From: a virus
Virus record (IMG/VR): IMGVR_UViG_3300010389_001464
Coordinates: 1-22,420 of that record
DNA: 22,420 nucleotides
Reading direction: 5' to 3' (one strand)
The translations under genes and the position numbers were made by a program. Positions 18,368-22,420 of this stretch are shown one piece after another. The notes beneath the pieces are model-generated. The model was not told where the DNA came from and made no database searches. It worked only from the letters and a program-made list of their open reading frames with translations. Within the stretch, counting starts at the first letter, position 1. Each line of letters begins with the position of its first letter.

Positions 18368-18782
18368 AGTAGTCCTTCCTAAAATACCTTGATAGAATGT
18401 TGCTATTGTAGTACTTAGGAATACCATTGTCAAGTGATTCTGTCAGAACATTGTTCACAAATAGTTGTCTGGTCTCCTCATAGTTAGTTTTACCAACTGT
18501 CTTGTGGAGAGATAGAATAGTTCTTTTGAACTTATCCTTCCCAAACTTCTTTACATCATCTTTGAGTTCTGGACAAGATCCATAGTAGGATTTCCAATCA
18601 CTTTCTGACTTAACTTTTCTAGACTTACCCTTAGGTTTTCTAAAAGACCAAAAATACTTTCTTCCAATGTAGCTCCTAGAAGTTTCAGGGCATTCAATAA
18701 GATACACAAAACCAAAAAAGTCCTGTATGTCAGATGAATCAAAAACTTCCCCATTATAAACCCAAGGGTTTTCATAGCTCAT
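18336..18782 (-). CDS. GIY-YIG-like nuclease
   Basis: A 148-residue protein whose N-terminal half fits the GIY-YIG nuclease fold: GFVYLIECPETSRSYIGRKY (24-43), where GFVY and YIG stand for the two name-giving strands. A basic stretch (SFRKPKGKSRKVK) and ESDWKSYYGSCPELKDDVKKFG follow, the usual C-terminal extension in T4-like Seg-type and related phage nucleases. NYEETRQLFVNN may supply the metal-binding glutamate. Such proteins act as homing endonucleases or repair nucleases. No intron or split gene is seen around it, so it would be a free-standing endonuclease. A late box lies 24 bases upstream. Confidence 0.72.
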   Translation of the reverse strand: MSYENPWVYNGEVFDSSDIQDFFGFVYLIECPETSRSYIGRKYFWSFRKPKGKSRKVKSESDWKSYYGSCPELKDDVKKFGKDKFKRTILSLHKTVGKTNYEETRQLFVNNVLTESLDNGIPKYYNSNILSRYFRKDYYEFNSDPRDL

Positions 18783-18805
18783 ATATCTTCAATATTATGA
18801 GCTAT

Positions 18806-18813
18806 TATTTATC
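18806..18813 (-). promoter_or_regulatory. putative late promoter
   Basis: Minus-strand GATAAATA matches the NATAAATA late box and lies 24 bases before the ATG at 18782. Confidence 0.5.
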
Positions 18814-18834
18814 TTGAACCCTTACAGAGTTATT

Positions 18835-18978
18835 CTACTGACCCTTCTTTGCCTTGTCAACCTTTTCTTTGTTGTCCCTGATCTTATCAATCAGGGCATT
18901 GAGCTTAGCCCTCTTGGCAACCTCAGAGGGTCTCCTGCCCCTCCTAGGTGCCTCTGGTGGGGTCAATTCCTCGTTCAT
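18835..18978 (-). CDS. small basic protein, 47 aa
   Basis: A 47-residue protein with an acidic-proline start (MNEELTPPEAPRRGRRPSEV) and a lysine-rich helical end (NKEKVDKAKKGQ). Its ATG overlaps the preceding stop by four bases (GGATGA) and GGAAGG precedes it closely. The RRGRRP stretch could contact DNA or act as an AT-hook-like element, but no family is certain. It is co-expressed with the repeat-containing late protein. Confidence 0.62.
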   Translation of the reverse strand: MNEELTPPEAPRRGRRPSEVAKRAKLNALIDKIRDNKEKVDKAKKGQ

Positions 18979-19721
18979 CCTTCCACCCCATATCTACGGT
19001 CTGACTTGGAAGTATCCATTCTTTCCTTTGCCTGCTTTGTAGCAGTTGCATACATTACAGACTTGGCTCTATCACCATATCTCTGTTTGAAGTCTTTAGC
19101 AGACTTCTTCATGCCCTTGACAAGTCTTTCCTTCTCTTTCTTTTCAGTAGCATCAAGTGCTCTTTCATCAAGAGTATCTTCTCTCATCCAGCGAGGGACA
19201 GTATTATCCTTCACTTTTTTCATGTCAGCAATTGCTTTCTCATTATTTTCCTTTCTCTTCTTCATATCTGTTTCTAGATATGAATTATCTTTTGCCTCAC
19301 TTTGAGTTCTTTCTTTTGCTCTTCTCTTAGCAACACCAGCATAGATGGCAGATGCTTGTCTTGCCTTCTCTTTTGCTCTGTCAGTATCACCAGCAACTGC
19401 AGCCTTTCTTCTCTCATTGTCTGCTTTTTGTGATGCAGTGAGAGCAAGGTTTGCAGAGATCTCATCAATCTGCTCACCTTCTGGTTCAAAGGAATCTGCC
19501 ATGCCAGCAATGTGCTTGCCCTTTGACTTCTTATCTTCTCTACTTGCAGATCTTGCTTCAGAATCTGCATATTTTTTAGCAACCTTTGCATCCATTCTAT
19601 CAGACTTACCTGCTCTTCTTTCTTGAGCAGCAAGGCGTCTCATTTCCTTTTCATCATCACTCATTCTTTCATCAAGTTGAGTTTGATAGATTGTTAGGTA
19701 TGCTTCCTGTAAACTATTCAT
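18975..19721 (-). CDS. late coiled-coil protein with repeated blocks, possible structural or core protein
   Basis: A 248-residue, strongly charged, alanine- and lysine-rich protein, almost all helix. Three blocks begin in the same way: QLDERMSDDEKEMRRLAA (16-33), QIDEISANLALTASQKA and TLDERALDATEKKEKERL. They look like diverged copies of one element. Near the end, FKQRYGDRAKSVMYATATKQ is a motif I associate with several late virion proteins of marine T4-like phages. The exact late promoter 22 bases upstream supports late expression. A prohead core, scaffold or internal protein is a fair guess; nothing proves it. ATG 19721 is used; the in-frame codon at 19730 is not ATG. Confidence 0.72.
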   Translation of the reverse strand: MNSLQEAYLTIYQTQLDERMSDDEKEMRRLAAQERRAGKSDRMDAKVAKKYADSEARSASREDKKSKGKHIAGMADSFEPEGEQIDEISANLALTASQKADNERRKAAVAGDTDRAKEKARQASAIYAGVAKRRAKERTQSEAKDNSYLETDMKKRKENNEKAIADMKKVKDNTVPRWMREDTLDERALDATEKKEKERLVKGMKKSAKDFKQRYGDRAKSVMYATATKQAKERMDTSKSDRRYGVEG

Positions 19722-19742
19722 GACGCACAAAGACTTTAGAAT

Positions 19743-19750
19743 TATTTATA
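19743..19750 (-). promoter_or_regulatory. late promoter, exact consensus
   Basis: Minus-strand TATAAATA directly follows the T-run of the nrdB terminator and lies 22 bases before ATG 19721. It should be read by the phage late sigma factor complex. Confidence 0.7.
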
Positions 19751-19775
19751 AAAAAAGAGGGGCATTGCCCCTCTC
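19750..19775 (-). terminator. rho-independent terminator after nrdB
   Basis: GAGGGG-CAATG-CCCCTC with seven following T, beginning at the nrdB stop codon. It ends the nrdAB transcript. Confidence 0.9.
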
Positions 19776-19776
19776 C

Positions 19777-20922
19777 TCAAAGTTGGAAACCTGCAAAGGT
19801 ATCCTTCTTTAGATCTTGTTTAATTCCACCAACCACATAAGATTCAACCTCTGTTTCTTGTGGAGCAACCTGAAGTCCTTTAGATGAAATCCAGTGCTCT
19901 GTCCAAGGAAGAGGATTATTCTTTGCAGGAATATCATAGATTGGTTTTAAACCAATGGACTTCATCCTACGATTAGCAATCCATTCAACATAATTGTTGA
20001 GCAGTTTATCATTCAAACCAATCATGGAACCATCTTTGAAAAGATACTGTGCCCATGCCTTCTCTTCATCAACACATTTCTTAAATGCTGATGTTACCCA
20101 ATCTTGTTCCTCTTTAACAATCTGCTGCATCTCTGGGTCATCCCCTTCACGCCATTTGTTGAGGATGTTTTGAGTAATGACAAGATGCTGGTTTTCGTCT
20201 CTGGCGATGAGAGAGATGATTTTAGCGGATCCTTCCATAAGTTTGAGTTCACCAAACGCAAACGAGCAAGCGAACGAGACATAGAACCTGATACCTTCGA
20301 GAATATTGACATTGGCAACAGCGCGATAGAGTTTTCTTTTGAGTTCTTTACGATTGTCCTTGAAGTAACCTGCACCTTCTTGTGCATGTCTCCAGTCATC
20401 AGTATTACCGTATTGTTGTGCAGCTTGAATGAAATCATTGTATGCACCGGTTACCGAAGCGGCACGACTTACGATCTTGTCATCATCAAGGATATGATCA
20501 AAAACCTCTCCTGGATCGGAGTATACATTCTTGATGATGTAGGTGTAAGAACGACTATGGATCATCTCCATGAATCCCCAAACCTCCATGCACGCTTCCA
20601 GTTCAGGAAGTGAGCAGTAAGGCATGAATGCCATGCCAGGACCACGACCCTGAACAGAATCCAACATGATCTGATACTTCAGGTTAGAAGTGAAGATATG
20701 TTTTTGTTCTGGACGAAGTGATTGATAATCACCACGATCTTTTTGGAGGGAGACCTCTTCGGGTCTCCAGAAGTATCCGAGTTGTTGTTGGGTTAGTTTA
20801 TCAAATACTGGATACTTGTAGTGATCATAACGCTGCAAACCCAGTGGTTGACCGAAAAACATTGGTTGTTTACGGGTATCAACATCGGTGCTGGTGTTGA
20901 ATACGGTCATTCCTTCTACCAT
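19777..20922 (-). CDS. nrdB: ribonucleotide reductase class I, beta subunit
   Basis: A 381-residue iron protein that houses the tyrosyl radical and, with NrdA, converts ribonucleotides to deoxyribonucleotides for phage DNA synthesis. Ligands are visible: D88 (IMLDSVQG), E119-x-x-H122 (MEMIHSRSYTYII) with the radical tyrosine Y126 four residues on, a glutamate in NILEGIRFYVSF and E-x-x-H in LIARDENQHL. This matches Escherichia coli D84, E115, H118, Y122, E204, E238 and H241. Length is close to T4 NrdB (388). ATG 20922 has AAGGAG eight bases upstream, so a start at 20994 inside nrdA is rejected. It is separated from nrdA by 19 bases and shares its transcript. Confidence 0.96.
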   Translation of the reverse strand: MVEGMTVFNTSTDVDTRKQPMFFGQPLGLQRYDHYKYPVFDKLTQQQLGYFWRPEEVSLQKDRGDYQSLRPEQKHIFTSNLKYQIMLDSVQGRGPGMAFMPYCSLPELEACMEVWGFMEMIHSRSYTYIIKNVYSDPGEVFDHILDDDKIVSRAASVTGAYNDFIQAAQQYGNTDDWRHAQEGAGYFKDNRKELKRKLYRAVANVNILEGIRFYVSFACSFAFGELKLMEGSAKIISLIARDENQHLVITQNILNKWREGDDPEMQQIVKEEQDWVTSAFKKCVDEEKAWAQYLFKDGSMIGLNDKLLNNYVEWIANRRMKSIGLKPIYDIPAKNNPLPWTEHWISSKGLQVAPQETEVESYVVGGIKQDLKKDTFAGFQL

Positions 20923-20941
20923 TTGAAACTCCTTTTCGTTA

Positions 20942-22420
20942 CTAGATTTTACAGCTTTCACAATCATCCTCACTGGATTCCATAATTTGTTCAAGTAATT
21001 TGTTTAGTTGATCCTTAGTCGTTTCCTCCTTTACTTCATCAGTCTTGTTGTCGTAAGTATTCTGATAATAAGAAGTCTTCCAACCATACTTATAAGTTCT
21101 CAGAAGATCTTGTGCCATTACTGAAGTGGGGACTTCGTTATCTGGGTAGTTTTCTGGATTGTAACTCCAGTTTCCAGAGATGGCTTGGTCAAAGAACTTT
21201 TGCATGACTGCGACCACATTAATATAGCCGCGATTGTCAGGCATATCCCAGAGTAGAGTGTAACTATTCTTAAGGGATCCATATTGAGGAACAATCTGTT
21301 TAAGAGGCCCTTTCTTTGACTTCTTAATGGACAGGTATCCTCTAGGTGGTTCAATTCCGTTTGTTGCGTTTGACACAACGGAACTGCTCTCTGAAGGCAT
21401 CTGTGCGGACAGTGTGCTGTGTCTGAGACCATACTCCAAGATAGATGCTCTAAGACCTTCCCAATCATGCGATAACTCCTGAGAGGTAATCTCGTCTACA
21501 TCTTTCTTGTATGTATCAATTGGAAGAATACCATCAGCATACTTTGTACGACCAAAGTTTTCACACCAGCCTTTCTCTTTTGCAAGTTGATTAGATGCTT
21601 TCAGGAGGTAATACTGGAAGGCTTCGGATAGTCCATGAACTGCATCCCATGCCTCTTGATCGCCGTAATTAAATCCAAGCTTAGCAAGATAGTGAGCAAG
21701 TCCGATAAAACCGATTCCAAGCGATCTACGTGCCTTTGTAGCAATCTCTGCAGCAGCAATAGGATACTTCTGATAATCAATCAATTCCTCAAGACCACGA
21801 ACAGAAAGATCGCAAAGTTCTTCCAGTTCTTCATCAGACTTCACCTTACCAACATTGATAGCAGAGAGGATGCAAAGAGCAATTTCTCCGTTCGTATCAT
21901 CAATGTGCTGAAGAGGATAGGTAGGCAGAGTAATTTCTTGGCAAAGATTACTCATCTCAACTTTATCCTTAAAGGATGAGTGAGAGTTGCAGTGGTCGAT
22001 GTTCATGATGTAGATACGACCAGTCTCTGCTCTCTCCTTCAGAAGGTCCAGAATGAGTCCTTGAGCTCGGACAGTCTTTCTTGGAATAGATGAATCTCGT
22101 TCATAACCCACATATAACTCGTCAAATCGATCAGTGCCAAAAGCATCATACAAACCAGGAACATCGTGGGGAGAGAAGAGTGAGACTTCTTCGTCTTTGA
22201 TAAAACGCTCATAGAACAGTTTGCTGATTTGGATAGAATAATCTAGTTTACGAACACGATTATCTTCTGTGCCTTTGTTGTTCTTCAGAACAATAATGTC
22301 TTCTATTTCTTGGTGCCAGATTGGGAAGTGGACAGTTGCTGATCCACCTCTGATGCCATTTTGAGTGCAGCATCTGACAGTTGCTTCAAACTTTTTGAGG
22401 AATGGGACAACACCTGTGTG
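20942..22420 (-). CDS. nrdA: ribonucleotide reductase class I, alpha subunit (5' end outside window)
   Basis: The frame is open from the window edge to TAG at 20942, giving the C-terminal 492 residues of the catalytic subunit (E. coli NrdA has 761). Conserved parts are the CCTQNGIRGGSATVHFPIWH and LKNNKGTEDNRVRKLDY segments, and the active-site block EMSNLCQEITLPTYP with the radical cysteine and glutamate. The C-terminal swinging tail ends CESCKI, a C-x2-C thiol pair re-reduced by glutaredoxin or thioredoxin. The N-terminal ATP-cone and substrate-specificity parts are missing from view. It supplies deoxyribonucleotides together with NrdB. The apparent start at 22153 is an in-frame TTG, not the real start. 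Confidence 0.96.
   Translation of the reverse strand, partial: HTGVVPFLKKFEATVRCCTQNGIRGGSATVHFPIWHQEIEDIIVLKNNKGTEDNRVRKLDYSIQISKLFYERFIKDEEVSLFSPHDVPGLYDAFGTDRFDELYVGYERDSSIPRKTVRAQGLILDLLKERAETGRIYIMNIDHCNSHSSFKDKVEMSNLCQEITLPTYPLQHIDDTNGEIALCILSAINVGKVKSDEELEELCDLSVRGLEELIDYQKYPIAAAEIATKARRSLGIGFIGLAHYLAKLGFNYGDQEAWDAVHGLSEAFQYYLLKASNQLAKEKGWCENFGRTKYADGILPIDTYKKDVDEITSQELSHDWEGLRASILEYGLRHSTLSAQMPSESSSVVSNATNGIEPPRGYLSIKKSKKGPLKQIVPQYGSLKNSYTLLWDMPDNRGYINVVAVMQKFFDQAISGNWSYNPENYPDNEVPTSVMAQDLLRTYKYGWKTSYYQNTYDNKTDEVKEETTKDQLNKLLEQIMESSEDDCESCKI

Noticed and set aside
18551-18775. 74-codon minus-strand frame inside the GIY-YIG-like gene
   Set aside because: Out of frame with a gene that shows clear motifs; no promoter or overlap logic supports it.
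20094-20447. 117-codon minus-strand frame within nrdB
   Set aside because: nrdB is intact with all iron ligands; this is an alternative phase of the same sequence.
20922-20994. Extended N-terminus of nrdB
   Set aside because: It would start inside nrdA; AAGGAG is eight bases upstream of the ATG at 20922, which fits the family's N-terminus.
1-22420. CRISPR array, insertion sequence or attachment site
   Set aside because: No regularly spaced repeats, transposase, terminal inverted repeats or integrase were seen. The tRNA genes are complete phage genes without adjoining repeats that would mark integration.

Overview
The window is a piece of a T4-like cyanophage genome (a myovirus infecting marine Synechococcus or Prochlorococcus). 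The evidence is class I ribonucleotide reductase genes of phage size, two high-light-inducible (hli) genes, a plant-type ferredoxin, a long lipopolysaccharide-type gene cluster, T4-type late promoter boxes (NATAAATA), and very dense packing with start/stop overlaps of 1 to 25 bases. Every gene I can support lies on the minus strand, so transcription runs from base 22420 towards base 1. No photosystem gene (psbA, psbD) is present. The species is inference from gene content; the family-level calls rest on motifs visible in the sequence.

Right end (22420 to 17459): nrdA (5' end outside the window) and nrdB end at a strong terminator. A perfect late promoter then starts a late segment: a charged coiled-coil protein with three repeated blocks, a small basic protein, a GIY-YIG-like nuclease, a 62-residue protein and a secreted tail-lysozyme-like protein. 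A perfect sigma70 promoter (TTGACA, 17 bases, TATAAT) opens the next unit: tRNA-Gly(TCC), a cysteine-rich small protein, two 51-residue proteins, a Phd/YefM-like antitoxin without a visible toxin, tRNA-Ile(TAT), tRNA-Met(CAT), then about 200 bases of non-coding, hairpin-rich sequence ending in a terminator.

Middle (16128 to 3981): a 15-gene, 12.1-kb operon in which every junction overlaps. It encodes GDP-mannose 4,6-dehydratase and GDP-L-fucose synthase, a fused HAD phosphatase/sugar nucleotidyltransferase, a GDPD-like phosphodiesterase, four GT-A-like glycosyltransferases, two methyltransferases, an SGNH-type protein, a GT10-like and a GT11 fucosyltransferase, and two GT25 transferases. Together they can make GDP-L-fucose from host GDP-mannose and build or decorate a fucosylated glycan. 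Likely uses are remodelling of host surface polysaccharide or decoration of the virion.

Left end (3984 to 1): a promoter overlapping the end of the glycan operon drives a gene for a small outer-membrane beta-barrel-like protein, with a structured leader of about 150 bases. Next come a small membrane protein and then a metabolic and stress cassette (hli, 28-residue membrane peptide, ferredoxin, unknown, peroxiredoxin, unknown, second hli). A terminator and two late promoters then lead into small, mostly membrane-associated late genes, one of them holin-like.

Control elements are unusually economical. Terminators are fused to the next promoter, -35 boxes sit in terminator loops or share bases with stop codons, and several promoters carry perfect inverted repeats next to the -10 box.
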